Source: Nymphaea colorata (taxonomy: Eukaryota; Streptophyta; Magnoliopsida; Nymphaeales; Nymphaeaceae). From it: DNA of 64,000 bases. Below the pieces are notes generated by a model, which saw nothing but the letters and a program-made list of their open reading frames with translations, searched no databases and had not been told where the DNA came from. This document shows positions 19,742 to 31,146 of this stretch, one piece after another. Within the stretch, counting starts at the first letter, position 1. Every line of letters starts with the position of its first letter. Location: positions 27,207,315-27,271,314 of the forward strand of contig NC_045141.1 of assembly GCF_008831285.2 (NCBI RefSeq). Direction: 5' to 3'. Both the position numbers and the translations under genes were made by a program.

Positions 19742-20900
19742 CCTACCTCTCTCTCTCCCCCCTGTATAACCATGATTTGTGACCTGAGTCTTGAGTTTTT
19801 TTAGATGTAGCACATGTAACTCTTCATAAGCGGCAATTGACGTGACCCAAATGTACAGAACTACAAGCACTGAGAAAATTTGAGAAAAATCAATGGAATT
19901 CATTGTTAGCATGCATCGTCAAACATGCATTTCTCGTGTTTGAGAAACCTTCTTTCTTCAACGGCATGCCATTTATAGCTTTCCAGAACAACGGTGTTGC
20001 TATTCTTTTTCATCCCAACAGCATGATGAGCCCGCTATTCCAAGTGCTGCTTGGTGAACTGAAAAGCTTACTCCCTTGCATGAAAATTATCCGCGACACT
20101 TCAAGTATGTATGACTGCAGTTCTTGTTATAATTTGACAAGAAAACTAGACTTGTAATTTTTTGTAACATTACAAAATTAGAGAGAACGAGTGTGGTTCA
20201 AAAGATCTGATAAGATAGGCAATTCTGACATTGTGAGCTGGCCACGGTATTGAATCCTTTGAATAATCATCGTGAACCCTTAGTGCAGCACTGCTGAAAC
20301 CGTACAAGTCCTTCGTGATTTTAGGTATACACTTTTACGGTTTTACACAAAACACTAACAGGGATATTTTTTGGATTGGCAAGTGTGTATTCCAAAACAC
20401 TCCCTACTCTCTAAAGAACTCAATAAAACAGGAAGAGAGAAGCTTAGTGGAGAGGTTCACTTCATAACAAAGTTCAGTTGCGCAGAAAACAGCAGTGAAG
20501 GATCATCCTTTCTCTTAGGAGTTCCCCTGGTGACACGGTGTCAAGTACAAATTCAAAGTTCATTCTTTTCGTGGGGAATTCCTCTAATAGCAGGGTATTC
20601 TAGATGCAAATTTCCCAGTCAAGACTTGGATGTCAGAAACCATCAAGAGGCTTGAAAGTTTGAAACTGCATGGGAACCTTGATCTGAAGAAACTGTTCTT
20701 TCTACCATACCTGCTACAAGTATTCTTGCATCTCAAGAAATGGTTATCGAATGAATCCTATTATTGCTCTGATATAAACACATTTAGCAGTTTGAACATG
20801 ATGACATTTATTTTTCTCCCTTGGATGACATGGAGCTAACAATAATACAACAAATAAGAACACATGAATATAAATGAAAGAAACAAATATAACAAAAACT
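19742..20900. other. 3' flanks of two convergent genes
   Basis: This holds the 3' untranslated regions of the demethylase gene (from the left) and the isomerase gene (from the right). The first part contains a CT tract just after the demethylase stop. Open frames between 19.9 and 20.8 kb are short, lack splice-consistent partners and match no family I know. Confidence 0.55.
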
Positions 20901-23900
20901 TCAAAGCCCTGCGGACACCAGGCCATGCAAGGTCACTATTCCGATCACTACATTCTGATCATTCAGAACCGGCAAAAATTGCACCGGTGAAGGTGGGGAT
21001 TCCATCTTCTTCATCGCATCAACTGCCATAGCTTCTGGACCTATTGTTCTTGGGTTCCTAAAAAAAGTTACATTAACACAACTAAGCATCCGTGTGCATA
21101 GAGCCTTTGACTGAAAAGATAGAAAGTGAGTCATATGCAACCGTACCTGTTACAGACATCTCCTACACGGAGTTTGAAGATTGCTTCACCATTAGATTTT
21201 AGAGTCCGACGCAGGTCACCGTCAGTGAATGTTCCAATCAAATGATACTCCTTATCGATAACAAGCAAACACCCACAACCTTTGCTCGTAAGCTCAACAA
21301 GCTGATCCATGATCAAGCCGCCTTCTTGACAGATGGGAAGCTCCTCTTGTTTCTTCATCAGATCTTTAACCTGCAAAGAGGTCCAGTTTATGGTCGTCAT
21401 TTTGGCACAGTTAAGAAATCAGAGCTACTATTGATTGCACACACTTGACAATATGAGCACCCAACCAAGCAATTAGTTATTGATTTCAATTAATTTTCGA
21501 TGTCCTATTAATGTGATTGTATGTATATAGGTATGGAGCACACATGTGAGACTTATCCCTAAGGTATGGAGCACACATAAGCATCCCTAAACCTGATAAC
21601 CACGTGTATCTTCAGTTCCAGTAATGAAACTTTCATTTAATATAAAGCAGCAGATAGAGCAGCTTGTATTACGTATCCAGATTGCATATCCAAAACTAGG
21701 GCTACCAGACAACTTGGACTCAAATTTCTAAAGGAGTATGAGCAAAAAAAAAAAAGGGATCACAAAACAATGAGTACGCCGCGTCTTACATCCACAAAAA
21801 CTGCAGATCACAAGACAATGAACAACAAAAGAAAAAGAAGCCCTGCCCTTATGGAAAAACGAAATGTAAAAATTAAAACACCAAGAATGTGAACCCTGGA
21901 GAAAGTCTAAACTGAACTTGATCCGTGCAATTGACCAACCAGACCAGTGGTGGAGCTAACATGTATAAAGAAGTAGGAGGATTTTTCTTTTCCATTTTAT
22001 GGCCATGCCTCTCTCTCTCTCTCTTTTAGTCCAATATTAAGTAGATATCGTACGAGAGTGAAAAGGAATTCCAGAACTAATATAAGATTGGGCTCCTAGT
22101 AAAGCATAGTAATAATTGCATAGAGAACGCCTTAGGTATTTATTCATATATTATTAAAAATAGTTACCCCATAACTATAATAAAGAAGTATCTAAGTATT
22201 TTTTTTATATATAAATAGATTCAAACTGCAAAACAAAAGAAAAATATGCAGCTAGGCGTTAAATGTTTTTTTTTAATGGTACAGTTTTTTTTTCCTTAAA
22301 AATATTTCCATGCTTTGAACTTTTGAAGTGGGAATTTTCCTCTTTAAGCGCAACAGAGGAGAAATTAGAAAAGTCAGGTGTAGCTCTTCAATAAAATGAG
22401 GGGCACCCAGCCTGAGATTCCTACTTTTCCAATTTATCCTGAGCCAGATGTGGCTCGACCACTGAATTTCAGGTGAACAGAAAAGGGAGAAGTGCATTTA
22501 AAAACCTATCTATGCAGTGACAACACAAATACAGTGTCCCAATCTTGATCCCTTTCTCGACCCACAGTAGCAGAGTCTTTCCTAAGAACTAACATATGAA
22601 GACAAGCTAAACATGTATCCGAGAGCATAACATCAAAACGAAAGGTAAAAACTCTAACGGTTCAAGAGACAGAACACAACTAACAATCAAATTGATCGGC
22701 CAAATGACAACGACACACAAAAGGAAAACGTAAATCATAAACCAAAGAGAAAACCAATGACACCAACGTTGCATTTCAAGAATCAAGGAGAAACAAAGAA
22801 CGAAAAATTGAAAACAAGACGATTTCAATATAGGGTGGAAAAATCCACCCAATAGAAAAGAACCATCAATTGAAATTCTAGACGTTAAAGATCAAAGAGA
22901 CACCTTCACAAATGAAGCTTAAAATAGAGAAACAAGATCCACAACCAGAAAATATCATCCAGGTCAATTTCCGATCGGCCAAATAGGGCAGAAAAAGGAA
23001 ACATGCCTTCACAGATCAAACGAATTATGCGACATTGCATTCAAAGAACCAAGGAAAAGTGATCTATCTGAAACACAACCAGAAAATATCATCCAGGTCA
23101 ATTTCCGATCGGCCAAATAGGGCAGAAAAAGGAAACATGCCTTCACAGATCAAACGAATTATGCGACATTGAATTCAAAGAACCAAGGAGAAGTGATCTA
23201 TCTGAAAATAAAATATAAGTACGATTCACAAAAGAAGCGGAAAATTATAGAGAAGAAAGAAAATTATAGAGAAGAAAGAGACCCCCAAAATCACATCACC
23301 CAAAGTTTAAGATAAAAAAGATATCACCGTTCGCAGATCTTATGGGAAACCACCATGAAGAAACGACCAAGAAAATCGCATCTCTCTAAATTAAAAAAAA
23401 AAAAAAAACCATTCACAAAACAAGTGGACAACCACCGCAAAGAAACGATTGAATCTCTCCACATTAGGGAACAAAGAAATGACCACGAGTCACAAATCAA
23501 AATGGAAAACCGCCACTGAGAAATAGATCCCCAGAATTGAATATCGTTACATTGATCACAGAAACACTTAGAAAACTGACCTTAAAGATGAGACTCTTCC
23601 CGATCCGTCCCGCCGGGTGGTTGGCCGCATACTCCTCCTTCGTGAGGTTTCTAGCGCTCATAAGCGCGATAGCCACCGTGTCGCCGAACACCATCTGGAT
23701 TGCCGTAGAAGTGACCGGAGCCAGGTCGAAAGGGCAGAGCTCCCTCTCCAGTGGGAGGTAGACGCTGAGATCGCAGGCGCCGGAGAGGAGGCTGGTCTTT
23801 GAGGAGGTGACGGCCACGAGGAAGGCTCCCCTGGCCCTGGCACAAGGGATCAACCGTAGCAGCTCGTCGGTATTGCCGCTCTTGCTGAAAAGCACCAGTA

Positions 23901-24249
23901 GGTCGTCGGAGCCAAGGATGCCGATGTCACCATGGAGAGCATCGGTTGGGGAGAGGAAGCCGGAGCGGATGCCGAGGGAGACGAGGGTCTGGGAGATCTT
24001 CTGGGCAACGAAGCCAGATTTGCCGACGCCGGTGAAGAAGATGGTACCTTTGGCATCGAGGAGGGTGCGGGTGAAGAGGTGGGTCTGAGAGAGGTCGAGG
24101 TTCTGGAAGAAGTAATCGAGATAGCGCTTCTGGGTCTGGAAAAGATCGCGGAGGCTGAGAGTGAGGGCGTCAGCGGCAGCCCCTTCCTTCTCCATTTGCG
24201 AGGCCTTCCCATTGCCGTTGGGAAGGTCGGAAGGAGCGAGGGAGCCCAT
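20901..24249 (-). CDS. SETH3: arabinose 5-phosphate isomerase (SIS + CBS domains)
   Basis: Interconverts ribulose 5-phosphate and arabinose 5-phosphate, the first step toward Kdo, a sugar of pectic rhamnogalacturonan II. Exons in reading order: 24249-23581, 21370-21147, 21057-20901; phases join cleanly and give 349 aa, almost the length of Arabidopsis At3g54690 (about 350). The SIS domain spans about 45-200, with GKSG at 76-79, a second [10 protein letters not shown] loop near 115-125, and NHPAGRIGK near 210. Two CBS domains follow: one in exon 2 ([10 protein letters not shown] to the [10 protein letters not shown] signature) and one in exon 3 ([16 protein letters not shown] to [12 protein letters not shown]). 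Exon 1 is clearly GC-richer than its surroundings and codes almost the whole SIS domain; intron 1 is 2.2 kb and contains a recent tandem duplication. The first ATG is used. It is transcribed toward the demethylase gene. Confidence 0.94.
22941..23207. repeat. near-perfect 134-bp tandem duplication in an intron
   Basis: Two adjacent copies, starting at 22941 and 23075, differ at only about two or three positions by eye (for example GCATTC versus GAATTC, and AAGGAAAAG versus AAGGAGAAG). They lie inside intron 1 of the arabinose 5-phosphate isomerase gene. A weaker echo of the unit (AACGTTGCATTTCAAGAATC) occurs near 22765. High identity points to a recent event. Confidence 0.9.
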
Positions 24250-24420
24250 TGTCGGCTCACAGGGCCACGGGGTAATTGAGAGAAAGACAGAGAGAGAGAG
24301 AGAGGTGTCGGTGGCGGTCTATTGGATGCACGAGGGACGATGAAGGCAGCGTCTTCCTTCCTTCTCTCTTTAGCTTCTCTTTCGTTTCGTAGCCAAATTA
24401 CCTCGAGTTAACAGACGTTG
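24250..24420 (-). promoter_or_regulatory. 5' leader and proximal promoter of the isomerase gene
   Basis: The stretch directly upstream of the isomerase ATG carries a GA/CT microsatellite (24289-24304) and CT-rich patches, typical of plant leaders. No convincing TATA box was found at a usual distance, so the transcription start is not assigned. Confidence 0.35.
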
Positions 24421-26999
24421 GGATTTCAAAACCTGAGAACTAAGGCAATTTTTTTGATTTTCTGTCAGCAGCCCTAATTGTTTGCAATATTCTCAAGTTC
24501 TGACATTCAATTTTTAGTATTCTTGTATAGACGACGGTTTTGTTATCAATTTTCAAACAGCAGTGGCAGAGGCATCCTCTTCCTGTGCTACAGTAAAGCT
24601 AGATTCCGGAGGTTTTGGATTAAACGTTGAACGTGTGGATGTTAAAGGTCTGAGTTGAGTTATTTTAGTCTGATAAACTATGAATTTTTGGTGTAGATTT
24701 TTTGTTTCATTAACGAAGTTATGCCACATTAACTTCATAAGCTTATGATCGTTTTAACATCATATGGGTTTCGTCAGATGCCTGTAAAGTGCAGAAATGA
24801 ACTGTTACTGTTTTATGAGTGCCCACCAGACTTTGTTTAAAAAAAATTGGGGCTGCACGTTTTCCATATTTGCAAAAAAAAAAACATATAAAAAATAATT
24901 TTATGGAAACTTGAAAGTGAGAGGGAGTATGCTATCATTTGAGAGCTGCTGGTACAGATGCATCCGCCTGTATTAGAAAAAGGAAAACGCGAGACACGTA
25001 AAGAAATTTGTGGCAGAAAACCGGCCGTTTATTCAAGTCATGAAGTAGGAACGGTAATTGGAACTGGGAATGTGTGGGTGATTTTCTTCTTTTATAAAAA
25101 AAAAAGACTTCTAATAAACAAATGAAACAATTTTAAAAACTTCAAAGGTATCCTCCCCGATTGTATGGTCGAGAAACCAACAAAAGTGTTCATGGCTTAC
25201 TCTTTCTTTGACAGCTAGCTTAATTTTTCTTGACTCATTCCTGCAGCAAATGGAAGCTAAATTTTATGTTATTTCTTGATGCTTTTGGAGTTTCAAGTAC
25301 TCCTTTTTTGAGTTTGAAAGTCTCAAGACAACTGACACTTCAACAAGAAGTTGATCAGGCAAAAATCTTTTTTCTCGACATGGTGGTATGCAAGAGGGGA
25401 GAGTTAAGCCTCTTCTCCTAAGATTTAGTGCTGCTTAATTTTGGATAGTGGTACAACACATCCTTTAACTTGAATGTACCATTTGCAATTTAATGAAGTA
25501 GCACTCATATTGACAACACGCCGTTTTTACTCGTAAGACAACCAACTATATCTTGGAACAAAATTTCACCGTAAACTTACAATTACAAAGAATTGACATG
25601 ACATCTCTTCAAGTAAAGACCAGATCAATGAGATTTTAGATTTTCACCACTGTAGTTTATCTTTACTCACGACACTATATGACATGTTATATTTAACGTA
25701 AAGGCCACTGGAGAACGAGCGACCAGTCAGATTCCTACAACATGAAATATTAAGGGAATGGTTGTCAGGGACGCGAGATTGAAGGATCTAAGTTAATGCG
25801 GTGAGAAGGGTCCCACAACGTGGTCCATACTGAAGGTAATCAAATAAGTGATACACACTTCATCTTGTCATGTTGTCCATTGTGGTTCAGACTTCAAGGT
25901 CATGAACTCCTCGCGATGGAAAAACAGCAACAAAGATACAGTTAAAAATGAAGTAGAAGTTGAAGGCATAAACAAGCAAACATGTTATACAAGCCAAAAA
26001 ACATAAGAATAGATCATACTAAACATTGAGAACTTATGAAAGCATACCGATGTTCATCACATAAGTGAAGGATGACCCAGTGGATTTTCCAGAGGCTGCA
26101 AGGGTTTAACACGAAATATTTTAAGACGGGGTAGAAGAAACCACACTATGGAATTTTTCCTAACTCTTATGCCTTGGGGACTACAACCCTATTTATAGAC
26201 TTATTAGGGTCCAAATGATGGTTTTGCCCATCATAAACCAGATATAGATCCTCTTTGATTTCTATACAAATAATCTATACCAGATAAGATGATATAGACC
26301 TGAACTTATTAGATCACCCTAAGTTGTTTCTATCTACACATGTAGCCTGTAATGTACGACTATCAACGCATACATATAAGCTCAACATATAGATTTCTTA
26401 CCAAAGTAAAAGTGGCAAGGAGAACCCAGAGCATCCTGCTGTTTAGGATAAGCTGCCGTGACCGGCAGAGAGCCCACTAAACTGGAAGATGCATTAACCC
26501 ACTAAATAGACACAGAACTTTACTTTGACAGAAAGAAACAGAGACCGTAAAAGAGAGACGGAAAGAAATTTTCATTGAAAATTTCTAGTCTTGAACAGGA
26601 AGGCCTCATGGCTTTGAATGTTTTAATAGAGGCCAGACCTGGTTTATTAAGCGGAGGCGTTAAATTAAAATATATGGCTTCCGAACGTATAAAACGTTTA
26701 CAAATATTTGCACAATTTGCAAAGTTATTGCCATTTTCTTTTTTTCTTTGAAAAAAAAAAGTACTGTTGTCTCACCTTTTTCTCAGTTTTCTACTTGAAG
26801 TTGAGGCTAGGCGGCCACAAAGAAAGCCTACAAGTGAGCTTTGCGGAGCAACCTAAATACACAACCGTTTGCTTCCGACTCTTCCAATTTCCCTCCCTCT
26901 TGGCCCGAGTCAGATTTTGGGACGGCTATATTTCCGTTGGTTCCGGATAAAATTTTCCGAAAAAAAAAGGTTGGACCGCTCTCTCTCCCTCTCCCCGTC
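24421..26999. other. intergenic stretch between divergent genes
   Basis: No coding region is seen. The stretch near 26.1-26.4 kb reads on the minus strand like an LTR-type promoter (GTCTATAAATAGGG followed by mixed sequence), but no matching second end was found. The last 150 bp become CT-rich and probably contain the start of transcription of the rightward gene. Confidence 0.5.
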
Positions 27000-28389
27000 T
27001 TCGTCTGTCTGCTGTTCTTCCACTTCTTCCACCTTCGCAGCGCCTCAGCAGCGGCTTGTCTTGGGCATCTCCTCACCAGCTCAGTGTCTTAGCAGCGGTG
27101 AAAGGTAACTCTCTCTCTCCGCCCCGCCATTTTTCTTCAGCGAGCACTCTGCGCCTTATTTTTCCAACAATGGAAATAGAGGGTTCAGAGTCATCTCCCT
27201 TTTCGCTACCGGGAAGTCACAGTTCTACCAGTATTCCTACTACTGTTCATAACTCTGGGTCTCCTCCTTTAATATCGAATTGTTCTTTTTTCTTCCATAT
27301 CATTTGTTTCTCTTATCTCTTTGATGCAAAAAATTGGAATGAGGACAAAGTGCACATTTCTCTTTCTATAAGTTTGTTTCTTCCTTTTTTGGGATTCGGA
27401 TTTTCAAATTGGGAGGAACAGACACCCAGAAGAATAAGCTTCTATTGTTTATCTCCCCTGTTTTCCCTTTTTCTTGTGTGGTGGTTGAAGTTGTTTCTGC
27501 AAAACCTTTTCTAATGCAATGTTAAAGCAATCTGCTGAATTTCGTGTCATATTATGGACTTACCATCGCATTTTCTCCTGATCAATACTGCAGATGTGTG
27601 TGATTTTCAAACTAGAAAGATGGCATGGCCGTGCCTTCCCTGTAACGAGTCAATTGGAAAAATAAATCGTGGTACTTGGGAATTCTTTGCCGTAGTTCGA
27701 AGTTCATCTTGCCACAATTGCTTACTTTTTAGTCTAATAATTGAATCGATTAAGTTTCATAAGTATTATTTTTTAAGCCACCTTAGATTTTTTAACATCA
27801 TTGGCTCCCATAAAACTTTATAAGCTAGTTAGGAGACATAAACTCCTATTGTGATGCAACCAACTAGTCGTGGAACTCCTTTATGGAAGCCAGGTGCTTT
27901 CTTTCTTAATGAAATGTGCATATTTGAAGGTTTCAATGGATCATATATTTTGTTATTAGTACATTTGCATTTTCATTGACGTTGCTTCTTGCAAATTATA
28001 TGCTGTTATAATGTTAAGATGGATTAGTATGCTGTTATAATGCTTTCATTGATTTTTCATGTTCATTGACGTTCGCTGTTGGAAAGTGTAAATGGTGCAT
28101 ACTGATTATTTACGGCCACCGATGGACAATTTTTTTTTTCCCCAGAAAAACTGGTCAGGTCCAACAAACAGGGGAAAGATATTCTGGAATTTTTCTTCCA
28201 GTCTATCAAACATGCCTTGGATTTGGAGGACGTCTAATTTTTCCTGCTGTACCCTCTGCCAGGATTCCTTTCGTAGAATTCTTTTACAGGAAGAGGTGGC
28301 TTATCCAAGCAGCTGGACCAGGATCATAGCCACGAACCATTATCCACCTATACAAGATCGTGGAAAAGCCACACCATTGCGACGACGAC
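27000..28389 (+). other. probable promoter-proximal and leader region of the PPR gene
   Basis: CT-rich, mixed-composition DNA leads to AAAG followed by a GTAACT donor near 27106, which could end a noncoding leader exon. An ATG at 27171 opens a short frame (MEIEGSESSPF...) with coding-like Ser/Pro composition that then turns into low-complexity hydrophobic sequence; no family is recognised. An in-frame TAG at 28327 separates all of this from the PPR frame, so it is either leader intron or the first exon of an unrelated or lost gene. Confidence 0.3.
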
Positions 28390-31089
28390 ATGATGGAGCT
28401 TGTTGCGGCCCCAAAGTGTCTGTTGCTCTCCCCTCCCCTCTACCAACGAGCAGATGACCACCTATTCCCTCGTGCTAAGGTATGCAAATCCGGCAGTCCT
28501 AAATTGATTTCCTCATTTTCTGACATGTGTTCCTTGCATTACATTGCGTGCTATGCATGCCAGAGAGATTTCATGAGTTCTAGATCAAGACTCGTGTGTG
28601 CTGACATTTTCCTGGATGACCCTTGTCCTTCTACTTGCAAAATATGGAGAAAATCTGTTTTCCTTGAGCAATTCACTACTAACTGTGCCATCACTCTGAA
28701 GAATGTAAAATCACTTCGAGCTCGGCGTCTGGGACTGTTTCTTTGTGATTTTGAATGTACAAGACATTGCATGTCTCTAAACGATCACGTGAATGGTGAC
28801 ATAGATTCAAAGTTTATAATGAATTATGGTGGCAATTTCGTGAGTCAAGGAGGCACTAATAGAAAGAGGCATGGTGACTTTCGTGTTTCTGAGACTGCTG
28901 CAGAAATGGACCCATCATCATGGAATCTACTGATAAAAGAATATACAAAGAAGGGACTCCATGAGGATGGTATTCGGGTGTTCATGGAAATGATGGATTT
29001 GGGGGTTTTGCCGGATGAATATACATTGCCTTGTGTGATTCAGGCTTTCACGTGTTGTCAGAACCTGAGACTGGGGCGGCAGATTCATGGTTATGTGTTG
29101 AAAATGGGGGCTGGATGTGACATATTTGTCAACAATTCTCTCCTAGCAATGTACTGCAAATGCAGTTCAATGAAGAATGCATCTAATGTCTTTAAGGGTA
29201 TGCCGAAGCGGGATGTTGTTTCTTTTAACACGTTGATTGCTGGATTTGACGAGTCAGGCAAGCCTTTAGAAGCTCTTGGAATGCTCAATGTGATGTATCT
29301 TGGAGGTGTTAAGCCAAACTTGTTGACGTGCCTTGCTGCTTTATCTGCATGTGCTTCTTATAAATTGTTGATTCATGGACAGGAAATTCATGCATTTGCA
29401 CTTAGAAATGGATTTGTTAACGATGATTTCCTGACAAGTGCAACCATCCATATGTATATGAAATGTGGGAATTGGTGCACTGCAGAGCGTGTCTTCTGTG
29501 CAGATTCTCTGAAGAATGTTGTTTCTTATAACGTAATGATGTCTGGATTTGTAGACAACAGATATGCAATGAAGGCAATGATGCTATTTTTTGAAATGCT
29601 GATGCATGGCATCCAACCTGATTCTGCAACAATGGTTGCTCTAGTAGCATCATGTTCTGAACTGTTGGATCTTGAGCTTGGAAGACAAATTCACAGTCTG
29701 GTTGTGAAGCATGGAATGCATACCTTGAAGGAGATAGAAACTTCCCTCATTGATATGTACTGCAAGTGTGGAAGGGCTGAAATGGGTTTGCATTTGTTTG
29801 AAAAATCTCCTAACAAGAATTTGGTTATGTGGGGTTGCATAATAGAAGGCTGTGCACAAAGTGGTCAGGGATATAAAGCATTAGACCTGCTTAGAAAGCT
29901 GCATCTGAGTGGAGGAAGAGCAGATTTGTTGGCTATTCTCTCTGGACTTCGTGTTTGTTCATCTTTGAAGCACAAGTATTTTGGCATCGAGCTTCATGGA
30001 TTCTCCATCAAAATGGCCTTTGAATCTGATGTTTTTATTGGAGGAGCTCTGACTGATATGTATTCAAAGTGTGGAGACATTGGTGCTGCTTGGAAAGTTT
30101 TTCTTAGGCTTCCCATGAAGGATGTGATATCATGGAATGCCATAATCGCCGGTTCTCTACAAAATGGTGATGCAGAATTGGCGTTGAAATGTTTCTGGGA
30201 TATGCAAGCTGAGAATGTCAGTGCAAACTCTGTAACAATTGCCTGTGTACTTGCTGCCTGTTCTCACTTATCTTTGTTATTCTACTGCCAACAGATCCAT
30301 GGTTATGTACTACGTAACGGACTTGATTCAAATGTTTTGGTTTGTAATTCCTTGATTTCTTCTTTTGCAAGATGTGGTGGAATACAGCACGCGTGGGCTG
30401 TTTTCTGTAACATGTCTAGTAAGGATGACACATCTTGGAATTCAATGTTGTTAGGCTTTGGAATGCATGGTCTTACTGATCGATCACTTGATTTATTTAG
30501 AAAAATGAAAGAATCAGGTGTCAAGCCCAACCACACCACATTTGCAGCCATTCTATCATCATGCAGCCATGCAGGTAGAGTCGAAGAGGGATGGAAGCAC
30601 TTCGAAAGCATGAAAGACTATGGTCTTACCCCTATGGTTGAACATTATACTTGCATGGTTGACCTCCTTGGCCGTGCTGGCTGGCTGAAACAGGCTGTTG
30701 ATTTGATTAGGCAGATGCCTTCTGATCCTGATCCTGTTGTTTGGGGTTCATTGCTTGGGTCTTGCAAAGTCCACCGAGATGATAACTTAGCAAATTATGT
30801 AGCCAATAGACTTTTTGAACTTGACTCTGAAAATGTTGGATATCATGTGTTGCTATCCAATATATATGCTGATTTTGGCAGGTGGGAGGATGTCAATAGC
30901 ATCAGGGCACATGCAAAAGAGGTGGGCCTTAAGAAAAAGCCAGGTTGCAGCTGGATAGAAGTTGGCAATGAGGTTCATGTGTTCACTGCAAAAGATAGGT
31001 CACATTGCCAATTGGAGGAGATATATTCTGTGATTAAGAGCTTAACAGAAAACATGAAGAGTGTAGGATATCTTCCCCAGATGCAGTAA
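28390..31089 (+). CDS. PLS-class pentatricopeptide repeat protein with E domain
   Basis: PPR proteins bind organellar RNA, one repeat per base, and act in editing, splicing or stability in mitochondria or plastids. The frame is intronless, as usual for the family, and codes 899 aa. The start is the first ATG after an in-frame stop at 28327. The first 170 residues hold no repeats and could contain a transit peptide. From about 177 to 780 there is a continuous array of PPR motifs of P, L and S type (repeating patterns such as DVVSFNTLIAGF and MYCKCG). An E domain follows (PVVWGSLLGSCKVH, then SNIYADFGRWEDV) and a partial E+ region with KKKPGCSWIEV. There is no DYW deaminase domain: the protein stops after GYLPQMQ, about where E+ would continue. 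RNA target and orthologue are not identified. Confidence 0.9.
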   Translation: MMELVAAPKCLLLSPPLYQRADDHLFPRAKVCKSGSPKLISSFSDMCSLHYIACYACQRDFMSSRSRLVCADIFLDDPCPSTCKIWRKSVFLEQFTTNCAITLKNVKSLRARRLGLFLCDFECTRHCMSLNDHVNGDIDSKFIMNYGGNFVSQGGTNRKRHGDFRVSETAAEMDPSSWNLLIKEYTKKGLHEDGIRVFMEMMDLGVLPDEYTLPCVIQAFTCCQNLRLGRQIHGYVLKMGAGCDIFVNNSLLAMYCKCSSMKNASNVFKGMPKRDVVSFNTLIAGFDESGKPLEALGMLNVMYLGGVKPNLLTCLAALSACASYKLLIHGQEIHAFALRNGFVNDDFLTSATIHMYMKCGNWCTAERVFCADSLKNVVSYNVMMSGFVDNRYAMKAMMLFFEMLMHGIQPDSATMVALVASCSELLDLELGRQIHSLVVKHGMHTLKEIETSLIDMYCKCGRAEMGLHLFEKSPNKNLVMWGCIIEGCAQSGQGYKALDLLRKLHLSGGRADLLAILSGLRVCSSLKHKYFGIELHGFSIKMAFESDVFIGGALTDMYSKCGDIGAAWKVFLRLPMKDVISWNAIIAGSLQNGDAELALKCFWDMQAENVSANSVTIACVLAACSHLSLLFYCQQIHGYVLRNGLDSNVLVCNSLISSFARCGGIQHAWAVFCNMSSKDDTSWNSMLLGFGMHGLTDRSLDLFRKMKESGVKPNHTTFAAILSSCSHAGRVEEGWKHFESMKDYGLTPMVEHYTCMVDLLGRAGWLKQAVDLIRQMPSDPDPVVWGSLLGSCKVHRDDNLANYVANRLFELDSENVGYHVLLSNIYADFGRWEDVNSIRAHAKEVGLKKKPGCSWIEVGNEVHVFTAKDRSHCQLEEIYSVIKSLTENMKSVGYLPQMQ

Positions 31090-31146
31090 CCCATGATAGA
31101 GAATTCATCTTGAAAGAGTGGAAACTCGTTGCAACAATGCTTAAAG

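Noticed and set aside
23807..24343. Several plus-strand open frames opposite the isomerase first exon
   Set aside because: Shadows of a GC-rich coding exon; residue content mirrors the sense codons and no domain is seen.
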